This document shows positions 50,093 to 61,301 of a stretch of DNA of 64,000 nucleotides, one piece after another. Every line of letters begins with the position of its first letter. Positions within the stretch are counted from its first letter, which is position 1. The position numbers were made by a program, and so were the translations under genes. Origin of the DNA: Tetradesmus obliquus (lineage: Eukaryota > Chlorophyta > Chlorophyceae > Sphaeropleales > Scenedesmaceae); assembly GCA_030272155.1 (NCBI GenBank), contig CP126201.1:1116001-1180000 (forward strand). The letters run 5' to 3'. The notes beneath the pieces were generated by a model. It searched no databases, was not told the DNA's origin, and saw only the letters and a list, made by a program, of their open reading frames with translations.

Positions 50093-53000
50093 TCAGAGGC
50101 ATCTGATGGCTATTAGTGCTGTCCTTGCAGTCTCACAAGTCCGCAGCTGAGTGCAGCTGCCGTTGGCGCTCATGGCGCTGGGTGCCAGCATGCTGCAGCA
50201 CTGCTGCCTGAGGCACTCGAGTGCTGCCAGCACTGCAGGCAGCACTGCTGGCAGCACGGCCCTGTGTATAAAATTGGTACAACGTGCAAGCAGGTCAATC
50301 ATTGCAAGTATAATGCAGCATAATGAGTGTACTCACATGGCTAGAAGTGGCCTGTGTCTACATGTCAATTGCATGGCAAGAAAGACGGCGATACACCTAC
50401 GGAACCCACGGAACTCAGCATGGAAAAGGCTCATAATGGACGGATCCTGCCAGGCTGGACACCAGGCACCTGGTGTGAAAGGACAACTTTGGACAAATCC
50501 AGGATCCGCAAGGACGCTGGTAATGCATAGCTGCGCACCACAAGCAACGCACACAGAAACAGTTTGAGGGCGAACTTTTGTTTTGTTAACAAAGGGGGGG
50601 GGGGGCATCCTACTGGCTGACAACACAGCGACGCGCAGTCAGCTGAGGGGCAGCATTGAGTTTTGGCGCCCTGCAGCCTGCAGTTGGGCTGAAGACTTCA
50701 GCATCTTCATAACTGACTGGTAGATGTACATCACATGATATGTGATTGCTCGATCGAAAACTGGCACCCAGGAATTTTAATCTCCTACGTGCCCGCCATG
50801 CTTATAGGCTGGATACGCCACCAGGTTGACTTGGTTGGGTTGATGGTGGTTGTGGTTGTCCTTCACACGGTGCCAACCCACGTCCTGCACAGGCAGCAGC
50901 ACAACAGCAGAGCAGCACGACAGCAGAGCAGCAAACTGGGCACACAGTGCATACATAGCTGTGTATGACGCACACAGCTGCAGCGTTGCATTGTGTAAGC
51001 ATTTGCATGGCGCTAGCTGCTGCTGCTGCTGACATGCTGCTGCTGCTGACATGCTGCTGCTGCTGACATGCTGCTGCTGCTGACATGCTGCTGCTGACAT
51101 GCTGCTGCTAACATGCTGCTGCTGCTGCTGACATGCTGCTGGGCAAGCAAAATTCATTTGAGATGTCACCAGCATGCTTGTGCAGGCTGCTGGCAGACAT
51201 TACACTTTCTCATTCAACTCAGAAATAGTGATTTTGAAATCATACTGGCAAACATGGGTCTCAATGTCGAGGACAACAGATGCATGGTTGCTCTGTAAGG
51301 ACTTGAAGCCACACGTTTGGTGAAGGGCGCAAGAGGGCACGAAAAACATGACATGTGACAGATAACATGTACAGTGCACATGCGACATGTAGATAATAAC
51401 ATTAACCGTGCACATACGCACATAACAGCGTGGCAGCCCCACCTGCAGTTGGGGCATGTGTTGTAGTTGCCCACCCAGCTGGAGCTGGCCCTGCCGGCAG
51501 GGTTCCCGCCACGCATCTGCAGCAGCACACCGGAGCGTTGTTGCGTGCATACTGTACTGTACTAAACCTCTGGGCAGCATCACAAGGCAAGACGAGCATA
51601 GCAATACATTGGCATCCGCATAGCCACATGAGAGCGGGCTTGCCATGTGGGTGTAACTATGTCCGGCTAGTACCCCTGCCCCGGTCCGACTCTGCAAGTC
51701 CTGGTAAAGAGATCTTGCTGAAGACAAACCGTCGGCAAGGTTTGCATAGCTGGACGCGAGCAGCAGCCACCCACCGCAGCCATCAGTGCAGCCTGGGACC
51801 TGGTCTGGCCAAAGTTGTTGAAGCGCTGGCGCTGCCTGCAGCCACCAGCAGCAGCAGCAGCAGCGGCAGCAGCAGCAGCCAGGTCAGTGAGAATGTTGCT
51901 GCATTGCCAAATCAAAGTGCATTGGCATAAATTGTTTGAGCAGCTGTGCAAATACGCCTTGTGATGCCGCTATCAGCCTGTGGCAGCAATCTCAACATGC
52001 CGGTTCGCAGGCTGACTGTGCAGTGCATCACACCAAGTGCGGCTAGCACGGTCCGGTCACGTGACGTGATAACAGCACCTGCACTGCATGCCCTCCCGCC
52101 ATCTGTGCAGGATCTGCTGCCCAAAGCCAACGATTGACATAGCAACACAGGGAGAGCATCTGTGGCGCTGCAGCAGGCCGCGGCGGCCACCAGAGCCTGC
52201 CTGGGACACAGATATGCACTGTAACATACGTTATAACAAGTGTGACACACCTGTGGCGCTGCAGCAGGCCGCGGCGGCCGCCAGAGCCTGCCTGGGCCAG
52301 CAGCTGCCCAGCAGCCGGGATGTTGGGGATGAGAGGGGCATCCAGCGCCAGCATGAGGCACTGCAAAAAAGTAAAAGCAGCAGAGGCAGCAGCAGAGGCA
52401 GCAGCAGCGTCAGAGCCGCAGAAAGAGTAGTGTCACCAAAAGCCGGGGTGTTGGGGATCAGCGGCGCGTCCAGCGCCAGCATGAGGCACTGCGAAAAAAT
52501 AATGCAGCAGAGGCAGCAGCAGCGTCAGAGCCGCAGAAAGAGTAGTGTCGCCAACAGCCGGGATGTTGCAACATCCCCAATTGGGCATCAGCGGCGCATG
52601 CAGCGCCAGCATAAGGCACTGCGACCATGAGGCACGTGGCACGACAAACATGATGCAGAAGGCTGAAGCTATATCGCTGATGCATTGCGAGCATAGAAAG
52701 CAGCAGCCGCGGGGGTGTTGAGGATCAGCGGCGCATCCAGCGCCAGCATGAGGCACTGCAAACCTGAGGCACGTGGCACGACAAGCATGATGCAGAAGGG
52801 TAAATCTGTATTGCCGGATCTATACCGCTGGTGCATTGCAAGCATGAGAAGCAGCAGCAGCTGGGATGTTGGGGACGAGTGGGGCATCCAGCGCCAGCAT
52901 AAGGCACTGCAAAAAAAGCAGCAGAGACAGCAGCAGCGTCAGAGCCGCAGAAAAAGTAGTGTCGCCGAAAGCCGGGATGTTGGCGATCAGCGGCACATGC

Positions 53001-56000
53001 AGCGCCAGCATAAGGCACTGCGAACATGAGGCACGTGGCACGACAAGCATGATGCAGAAGGCCGAATCTATATTGCTGATGCATTGCAAGCATGGGAAGC
53101 AGCAACAGCAGCGGGGATGTTGGGGATCCAGCGCCAGCATAAGGCACTGCAAAAAAGTAAAAGCAGCAGAGGCAGCAGCAGCGTCAGAGCCGCAGAAAGA
53201 GTAGTGTCGCCAAAAGCCGGGATGTTGGCGATGAGCGGCGCATCCAGCGCCAACATAAGGCAATGCAAACATGAGGCACACGGCACGACAAGCATGATGC
53301 ACAAGGCCGAATCTGTATCGCTGATGCATTGCAAGCATAAGAAGCAGCAGCAGCGAGAATGGTTGGGGGTGAGCCGCGCTTCCAGCGCCAGCATACGGCA
53401 CTGCAACAGGCAAACATGATGCAACACAAGCCTAAATGCACGAGGCACTGCATTTGCGATGCATCACCAGCGAGTCAGCAAGCAAGAGACACTGCAGCAG
53501 CCGGGACGTTGGGGATGACCGGCGCATCCTGCGCCAGCATAAGGCACTGCAACAGGCAAACATGATGGAACGCTAAAGTAAGCTGAATTATGATACAGTG
53601 TTGCGGAACTCACCCTTCCTGCAAAGATGTTGTAGGCCACTATCCTCGCCTTGCTGCCGGCATCAGACACCAGTGTGAGCACTGGAGCTGGCACCTGATC
53701 ATCTGTGAAAGCATCCAAGACAGGACTGCAGGGCACCAGGCAGCAGGCATCAGGACAACTATTAAACTGGCAGGAAGAACAAAGTCAAAATCAAGGCAGC
53801 AGCCACGCAGTGCTCAGCTGTGCCGTCGCACTGTGGGCTGAGATCAAGCAACACATACAACGTATGTGTGACGCTGTGACATGGACATAGATAAATGCAG
53901 CACATGTGCTGTTTGTAGCATGGATATATGCAGCACATGTGCTACAAACAGCACATGTGCCGCACGAGTGCACAAGTACACTCACGTGGTGCTGAGCTGC
54001 GCGGTCACGCTGTGGACTGGCAGCATCGCCACCTTCCCGCCGTTTGTCCATCCCTTAGGTACCGGCTTCACCCCAGGCACCACATGATATTAAATGGCAT
54101 AGAAACCTTGATAGAAAACAATAATACAATCAACGCTGTGACAGGAATTTGAACTGCAGGAGACTCACGTGGTGCTGAGCTGCGCAGTCACGCTGTGACC
54201 TGGCAGCATCGTGTCCACCTTCGCGTTGTTTGTCCAGCCCTCAGGTACCGGCCTCACACCCGGCACCACATGATACGCCATCACCTGCACCGGCAAGTCA
54301 CAAACTCAAATGCAACGTTTGAAATGTTGTCACTTTTTCACTGGGTGTAACAAATGACATCATTTCTTCTCTGGATGTGTGCCAGCTGCAAGCTGCATGC
54401 AGTCGCATCAGAAGCAGGCAAGTAAAAGGACAGCGCGCAGGCCTAAGTCTTTGGGCCCAGCTCTGCTTGAACTGCGGGCAGTTACGCATGCACTTAGTCC
54501 TCAGGACTCAGTGGGTGTCTAAATATGTTGATGTATAAAATGGGCAGGGCCCACCTGCACCTGCTGCTCTGCAGGAGCTGCCACCAGCACCCTGGCTGCA
54601 TCTTTTAGCGCTGCATTGTTTGGCACAAGGAATGTGGAGTCTGCCTGACCCTTAAATGTGTCTGTGAGTGTTTCGGAATAGAGGGCTGCCTTGCTGTACA
54701 GCTTTGTTGGAACTGCGCAGTTACGCATGCACCGTAGTCCTCAGGACTCGGTGGGTGTCTATATTTGTTCTTATACAACGGGCAGGCCTACCTGCACTAG
54801 CGCCTCTGCAGGAGCTGCCACCAGCACCCTGGCTGTATCTTTCAGCGCTGCATTGTTTGGCACCAGAAATGTGGAGTCTGCTTGGCCTTTGAATGTGTTT
54901 GCGAGTGTGTCGGAGTATAGGGCAGCCTTGCTGTACAGGTCAGCTGCGGAGCTCCACTGGGGGTAGAAGCGGAAGGCGTCTGGGGCGTTGTAGAAGACGC
55001 TGCTCGATAGCAGCACTGCAGAGACGTCGTAGAGATAGATGTTGCCTGCGCAGGCAGGGGATACAGGAGACGGACAGCATCATGTTTCAGCAGCAGCACT
55101 GCAGAAACGTCATAAAGATAGATGTTGCCTGCGGGGGCCAGCAGATATATGGTGTGTGGGGTGGTGGGCAGATAGTGGGGCAGGAAAGCAACATTAAAAG
55201 CAGCAGGCACAGTTCAGAGGTCGGCTGCTGAGCTCCAATGGGTCTACAAGCGTCAGGGGCGTTGAGGAAGACGCTGCTCGACAGCAGCACTGCAGAGACG
55301 TCGTAGAGATAGATGTTGCCTGCAGTTGGCGCAGCAGGCAACAGGCAGGCAAGAGAAGGGACGGACAGCAGGTAGAAGGACAAAGATACACGGTAGGTGT
55401 CTTAGCAGCAGCAGCAGCCGCCGCCGCCGCCGCAGCAGCAGCAGCTGCTGCTGTGCACACATGGTGTGAAGGTAGACGCTGCCTGAGCAAGGCTTTGCAG
55501 CAGTGGTATTAAAGAGGGGGCAATTTTGCTTGCTCGAGTCAGCAAGCCACTGCCCCGAGCGCTGCGGCCAGTCAGGCAGCAAGGCGTTGCTGCAGCGCTG
55601 GCTGCGCTTGGTCTGTGCACAGATGTCGTCCGTGAGGATCTTCCTGCCTATGTACAGTGTTGAGAATTCGGTTCTAGTCACAACAGCGCCACTGGCACGC
55701 ACCATACTTGCTGCCGCCTCCCACCACCACGCTGCGGTGTCCCTGCACATCCAACCCAGGCGTTTAAAACTGAACACACTTGTGTGTATTGTTGTGCATT
55801 CAGACTGTTTGGAGCAGCACTACGCACCGTACTTGCTGCCACCTCCCACCACCACGCTGCGGTGGCCCTGCGCATCCAGCAGGGCAATCAGGCCAGTGGC
55901 CGGGCTCCTGCAGAGGCATAACCAGGTACAGATTGATGTAACACACAAAAGTGATGAAAATTGGACACGTTTCACAGGTTCTTGCTCCAGCCATGCAGTG

Positions 56001-56327
56001 GTACCATGCAGCGCGGGCAAGGCAATCAGGCCCGTGGCCGGGCTCCTGCAGAGCATGCGCACATACACAGTAATTATAACTGCAACCAAGTTGTTGCAAC
56101 ACACGAATGTGACGAGAATCGGACACGACTCGCAGATTCTTGCTCCAGCCGTGCAGTGGTACCATGGCAAAAGGCGCAGCCTTGCAAGTGCGCATCCTGA
56201 CAATGGCACAGGTGTGTGCTGGCGGGAACCAGAAAAGTGACGCCCGTTACATGCTGCTGCTGCAGCTGCTGCTCAGCTCTTGAGTCACTGCTGCTGCTGC
56301 TGCTGCTGCTGCCGCTGCTGCTACCCA

Positions 56328-56358
<31 letters not shown>

Positions 56359-59040
56359 ACTTGTAAGCCTTGATGACGTCATTCACGTCAGCTGCAGGCG
56401 AGCAGGAAAGTAACAGGTGGCACAAACAGCACGCGTGTCAGCGACGCAACTTTTGCTGGGACGTGCTGGAGAACTGTTGCCAATGACAACCCGACTCAAA
56501 AGCTTCCCTGGCGACCGCTTTGCTTGGTGTTCACAGCTTGATTGTGAGCGGCTGCAGGGCTGCTGCATGTACAAGGCATTGCCAGCACATGCTATGCCTA
56601 CATGCCAGCTGAGATGACAAATGCTATGCCTGCATGCGCCAGCTGCAGCCAACGCAGATGGTGAGGAGACTTTGGAAGAGAGGTCTTCTGGCGCAGCTCT
56701 GCTTCAATGTGCAGTTGAATGTGCACACACTGCGGTCCGTGAGGACTTGGAGGATGTGTTAATTCGTTCTTATACATGCTTGTTGTCAGGTGTGGACTCC
56801 CCATCACCTGTTGCAAACACCGTGGGGCTGTCAGCATTTGAGCTGATCAGGTCTTTGTTGCCGTCATACTTGTTCTTATTGTAGAAGCTGCTGATCGCGA
56901 TGCCGGGGACTGCAGCAGCGTAGGAGCAATGCATAATAGTTTATGTATGCGCACTGGAAAATGGACATGCCATGTCAAAGTTACTGTTAGGTATAAGCTG
57001 CTGATGGCAATGCCGGGGACTGCAGCAGGATTATAGCATTGCATTAAGGTTTTATGTATGCGCACTGGGAAAATGGACATGCTATGTCAAAGTTAGTGTT
57101 GGAGTAAAAACTGCTGATGGCGACGCCGGGGACGGCAGCAGGACACCACTGCAGCAGCAGTAGCAGTAGCAGCAGCAGCAGCAGCGAACCAACTGAACAC
57201 ACGTTGAGCAGAAGCGGCTGTGCTCAGCATCTGCACAGAACCTGAAGACATGCTCTTGCACGGCTCAATGCAGCAGCCAACAACAGCATGTGTGGGTGGG
57301 GATGTTGAGCACGCTTAGTCTTCCAATGCATGTAGTGATTCACAGCATAGATTGACAAATTATCTGACGCGCTGTGCATGCGCGAATCAAGCGAGTGCAC
57401 ACTAACTTGTACTCACTCATGTGGTAGCTGACGAGCGCGTCCACCAGCACAGGCCGCGCCAGCAGCTGATCGATGCTGAGGCCCATCTCCTTCAAGAAGG
57501 CGTTGACAGCCTGTCATAACAACACCAGAGAAAATATCGCGCAGCGTCATAACAGCAGTATGCGGCTGTGCGGCAATGCCTGTGAGCACCTGCTACTCAG
57601 GCAGGATCTTTGATGAGAAAGCGTTGACAGCCCGGCAGCAGCACAGCAACAAACACGCACGGAACAGCTCAGACGAGCAGCAGCAAGTGGATGTGCGCCA
57701 GCAGCTGATCGATGCTGAGGCCCATCTCCTTCAAGAAGGCGTTGACAGCCTGGCAGCAGAGCAGCAACAGGTAAACAGGAAAACGATGAGACAAGCAGCA
57801 GCAAGTGGCTGTGCGCCAGCAGCTGATCAAATGCTGAGGCCCATCTCCGATAAGAAAGCGCTAACAACCTGGCACAGCAACAGCAGAAAAACAAACGTGG
57901 TGCGGTGTCATCACAACAGCAAGCGGCTGTGCGTCAATGTGTGTGAGCACCTGCTACTCAAGCCCACCTCCGATACAAAAAGCGTTGACAGCCTGGCAGC
58001 CGCGCAGCAACAGAAAAGCAGGGTGAAGTTCAGACGAGCAGCAGCAAGTTGCTGTGCCGCAGCAGCTGATAATGCTTCGGCCCATCTCTGCAAGAAGGGC
58101 GTTAACAGCCTGGCAGGCGTCATAACAACAGCAGAGAAGAGGCGAATGTGGGATGCAGCAAGCGTCCGTGCGGCATTTTGTGGCAGCATATGCTACTCAG
58201 GCGCATTGCTAACAAGGTGGCTGCGACAGCCTGGCAGTATTTGGAAGACTAGGAGCACAGCGGGATTCAACCATGCATGCTGCTGCATAGTAACGCGAAT
58301 CTATTTCAGGCTCATGCTCCTTGCATTCGCTCGGTCGCAGAGCACGCGCTCAACGTGCCAATCACATATGCTACGCGCTGTGCAGCACATCGTTCTTACA
58401 CATCACGTGCCTGCAGGTAAGGCTATGTGCCATGCCCAGCAGGTGCATTCACAAGCAGCGCTGATACCTTTTGCTTACCCTGTCGATTGGCACCAGCATG
58501 GTGACGTAGGCCTTATCCTCATCGACAGTGCCAAACACATGTGCCATGTGCTGTGCAGCACAGCATGTGCCTGCATGTGGTGCTACGTGCCATGCCAGGC
58601 AAGCATCATTTACGTGCTGGCCCCATTCTCACCCTGTCAGTGGGCACCAGCATGGTGACGTACGCCTTATCCTCATCAACAGTCAGCTTGAGGGCACCCA
58701 CCAGGCGCGCCCACAGCCTGTTGTCTCCAGTGCTTGCCAATGCAGCTGCCTTCGTCAAGGGCTCCACGGCCCCCTGCAAACAGCAGTATGTTTCTTTAAT
58801 TGGTGTGAGGAAGTTTGAATATCAGATGGTGGTGATGTTCACTCGGGAAAAGAAGATGAGCGGGTATGTGGTGCCGGTGACAGCAGATGCTGCTGCTGAT
58901 GCTGCTGTAGCATGCTGGAGCGGAGCTGCTGGCATGAGAGCGCCACATGAGCGTCATCAGCTCTAATGAATATTATTTGTCACCTGACAGGTTGCCAGCA
59001 GGGCATGCAGCACAAATACCGCGATCGCCACGCGATACAT
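50093..59040 (-). CDS. Secreted protein with two FAS1 (fasciclin) domains
   Basis: Likely extracellular or cell-surface adhesion or matrix protein. Exons 58984-59040, 58633-58773, 57417-57510, 56808-56909, 56361-56391, 55828-55907, 55459-55647, 54792-55045, 54169-54284, 53614-53725, 52251-52360, 52079-52102, 51775-51835, 51443-51516, 50093-50261; 1614 nt, 537 aa, phases consistent. Exon 1 codes a signal peptide (MYRVAIAVFVLHALLATCQ). FAS1-1 (about 20-230) shows VTMLVPTDRAVNAFLKEMG and DALVSYHMIPG. FAS1-2 (about 235-410) shows STFLVPNNAAL, VMAYHVVPGV, GSKARIVAYNIFAG and LALDAPLIPN. The tail is Cys-rich (YNTCPNCR) and Ala-rich with a hydrophobic stretch that may be a membrane or GPI signal. Less certain: the AT-AG-like acceptor at 55647 and donor at 55458, and the 24-nt exon 52079-52102. 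Confidence 0.8.
50285..50345 (-). mobile_element. Diverged relative of the 10.5-kb retroposon
   Basis: About 55 bp match, with substitutions, the 3' part of the element at 10457-10818 (shared ACTCACATGGCNAGAAGTGG and the preceding CATAATG segment). It lies in the last FAS1 intron, just upstream (gene sense) of the terminal exon. Ends cannot be defined. Confidence 0.45.
50594..50606. repeat. G homopolymer run
   Basis: About 13 consecutive G on the plus strand inside the last FAS1 intron. Confidence 0.9.
51015..51142. repeat. CTGCTGCTGACATG minisatellite
   Basis: Six to seven units of 12-17 bp, each a short CTG run closed by ACATG, in the last FAS1 intron. Confidence 0.9.
52140..52205 (-). 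repeat. Donor-edge copy of FAS1 exon 52251-52360
   Basis: The exon end coding GGRRGLLQRHR and nearby bases are repeated about 90 bp into the downstream intron. Confidence 0.75.
52430..53560 (-). repeat. Nine acceptor-edge copies of FAS1 exon 52251-52360
   Basis: The exon start coding LMLALDAPLIPNIP and its acceptor recur with edges at 52488, 52618, 52754, 52905, 53016, 53145, 53261, 53400 and 53545 (functional 52360). Spacing runs from 111 to 151 bp. The array fills the 1253-bp intron. Each copy keeps about 25-60 exon bases; none has the exon 3' half. Confidence 0.9.
53980..54095 (-). repeat. Donor-edge copy of FAS1 exon 54169-54284
   Basis: About 105 exon bases (HVVPGVRPVPEGWTNN onward) and the GTGAGT donor are repeated in the downstream intron. 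A third, very short echo lies near 53815-53835. Confidence 0.85.
54545..54722 (-). repeat. Donor-edge copy of FAS1 exon 54792-55045
   Basis: About 160 exon bases (LYSKAALYS to LVAAPAE) plus donor are repeated with about 90 percent identity, the longest donor-edge copy in the window. Confidence 0.85.
55080..55330 (-). repeat. Two acceptor-edge copies of FAS1 exon 54792-55045
   Basis: The exon start (NIYLYDVSAVLLSSSVF) and acceptor recur with edges near 55127 and 55319, the latter including about 120 exon bases. Confidence 0.85.
55690..56060 (-). repeat. Donor- and acceptor-edge copies of FAS1 exon 55828-55907
   Basis: A donor-edge copy (VVVGGGSKYG) lies at about 55693-55750 and an acceptor-edge copy (SPATGLIALP) at about 56005-56047. 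The functional exon sits between them. Confidence 0.8.
56985..57150 (-). repeat. Two acceptor-edge copies of FAS1 exon 56808-56909
   Basis: The exon start (PGIAISS) and flanking intron recur near 57029 and 57132, about 110-120 bp apart, with the same upstream intron words. Confidence 0.8.
57590..58245 (-). repeat. Six acceptor-edge copies of FAS1 exon 57417-57510, about 120-bp period
   Basis: The exon start (AVNAFLKEMGL) with its acceptor recurs with edges near 57631, 57749, 57868, 57992, 58109 and 58230 (functional 57510). Steps are 117-124 bp, so the array is a regular ladder with differing exon lengths retained per unit. Confidence 0.88.
58465..58545 (-). repeat. Donor-edge copy of FAS1 exon 58633-58773
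   Basis: The exon end coding DEDKAYVTMLVPTD and its donor are repeated about 150 bp into the downstream intron. Confidence 0.75.
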
Positions 59041-60187
59041 GTTGGCTGCAGGTGCCACGTCGGGTTTGATCTTCCTCAAGTGTCTGAAAGTGCTTGCTTA
59101 AAATGTTTTCTTCAACAAATTCTTACCTTGACGTTATATGCACATATCCGCCTTGCGTTACGCTTGACAGGTGCTGGGAACGGTGTTTCCACCAACCATG
59201 GCATTCGCACATCGTGCCTACGATTACCCCCAGGCAAACTTGGTTCGTGCAGCATCAAAGGGACATTTATGAATCATACGTAAGATCTCAGCGGCTGCGC
59301 AGGCTATCAGCAGCGCCATTGACTCGTTCTGCACACAGTCATGCAGGCGGCAAGATACCTCCGCGGTGACCCAAACGGGTGACTGCAGGATCTATGACTG
59401 ACGATACCAAGTGACTCAGGCGATGCTTGTCGACGTATGAACACTCAAACATTGACACCGACCTCGTCTGAATACATTGCAGGTGGCTGAGGTGTGGCTG
59501 GGTCATATATGACCATAAGAACTTCACAGGCCAGGCCATGGCCTGGTGCCAAAGCTGCTGGTTGTCAGAACATGGTGTGCCGTGCATGTTAGCAGCAGGG
59601 CGGCCACCCAGCAATCAACCGGGAAAATCTCCCCAGGCTGCAGCAACAGTGCACATGAGCTGCATCACGGGCCGGCCTCAGCAGGACATGCGTGCTGTCG
59701 AGCAGCGTCAGGCCAACAGAACCATGCATGCCCAACTAGCACAGTCACCTGTCTGGCAGACACCTCTCTGGCAGACACAGCACTTCCTGCATGCCGAGAG
59801 GACGTCGACCAGCGATGCGCTTCAACAACACCGACCAGACGCGCCTGCAGCCCAGCTAGCTGCAGTGCAGGGGTCACATATACAGCCCAATAGCCTGGGG
59901 CATGCGAGCCAGCAGCACAATACAAATGCATGCACTGCCGCCAAATCCCGGGTTACTGCAGGAGCCAACACGCCCCCCCCCCTCCCCACAGCTGCATCAC
60001 CAGAGGCAGCAGGACTTGCTGCTGGTGACCACCCTCACAGTCTGCCTGTCCCCTTCTCCCTGTTTACTTTGGCAGAGGGACAGTCATTTCACAAATCAAG
60101 CCATTAAAATGACGCCATCGGCCCCGCATGCCACTATAGTGGAAAGAAGAGCGGAAGGAAGAGGGAGCACTGTCCGCCTGCTGACCA
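59041..60187. other. Intergenic between the FAS1 start and the next gene's 3' end
   Basis: No confident gene. A plus-strand frame at 59538-60107 is open but lacks splice support or a domain. Holds the palindrome at 59501-59514. Confidence 0.45.
59501..59514. promoter_or_regulatory. 14-bp perfect palindrome with TATA core upstream of FAS1 gene
   Basis: GGTCATATATGACC lies 461 bp upstream of the FAS1 start codon. It could be a dimeric factor site or a distal TATA element; inference only. Confidence 0.35.
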
Positions 60188-61262
60188 TCATGTATGGCTG
60201 CCCACGCCATGCCCTTGCAGGGTCCGCATGCTTGCAGCATACATATATAACTGAACAGCTGCCGGCGCCACGTGTAACCCTGTCAGGTCGCCACGTGCAT
60301 CCTTCATGGCTGTAAAGGGCTCCTGGGCAGGGGCTGCACAGCAGCAGCAGCAGCAGCAGGTGTAGTGCACGTCCGCAGGTGTCAGCCGCCAGCCAGAAGC
60401 CAGCTAAACTGCCAAGGGTAAACTACAAGTAACTTGTGCACCGCACGTTGTGCACATGCCAAACCCACACGCACAGCTCACACAATAGGTCAACAGCAGC
60501 ACAGCGCCACAGGCACACTCTATCCCACGCACCAGGCACAACAGCAGTAACGTTCTCTAAGCGTCCTCAGGGGTACTGCTGTCCTCTTGTGCTGCCCTGC
60601 TGTGAGCAGGGGCAGCTCAGACAGAAATCTCGTGTGTAGAACATAAGCATCACCGGGCGCATTAGTACCATCAAATATGCTACCGCAAGAGTCACACTGG
60701 CATCCTATGTGCGGGTTTGCTTGACAACCAGCAGCACACGCAACAAAACATCGTACTCAACACAAACAACACATGCGCATGACTAGCTGGGCCAGAAGCG
60801 CACAAGTTTCCGTGCAAGTGCATGCGCAGTGTGCTCAGCTTGGTGCCAAGAACACAGCAAAATGCTTACATGCTAGGTGCATTTTCCCTGCTAACAGCAC
60901 AGCGTCCATACCAGCAGCTCTGCTCTTGCAGCTCATCCAGCAGGATCCGCATTTCGCAGCCGTCTGAACAATGATGCTAGAGATGCAGCAACCTGACTAA
61001 ACTTGCCGTTAGTGCCTCACATAGGTGTGATCCCACCTTACAGTGTACTGCTTACCTTGTGTTGCATGTGCATCCATGCCTCAAGCACACGAAGCCCCCG
61101 AGGCCTCAATAGCGCTTGTATTGGGAACAGTACGTTGGCGTCGATCAGCAGCACGCGCAGCTTGGTTGCGAGGGTACTTGCAGACTGCCACAACAGCTGC
61201 CTTCACCACTGCTGCTGCTGCTGTGTGCCAGTGAGCCAGCTACCCCAGCCCCTGGACCTGAA

Positions 61263-61301
<39 letters not shown>

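Noticed and set aside
52430-53560. CRISPR-like array of spaced repeats
   Set aside because: Spacing is uneven, repeats are degenerate copies of an exon edge with a splice site, and the DNA is eukaryotic.
57576-58658. Plus-strand 360-aa open frame
   Set aside because: It runs across the 120-bp FAS1 exon-edge array antisense to the gene; openness comes from the repeat and composition.
59538-60107. Plus-strand 189-aa open frame
   Set aside because: No recognisable domain, Gln/Ala/His-rich composition like the background, and it lies in the gap between two minus-strand genes.
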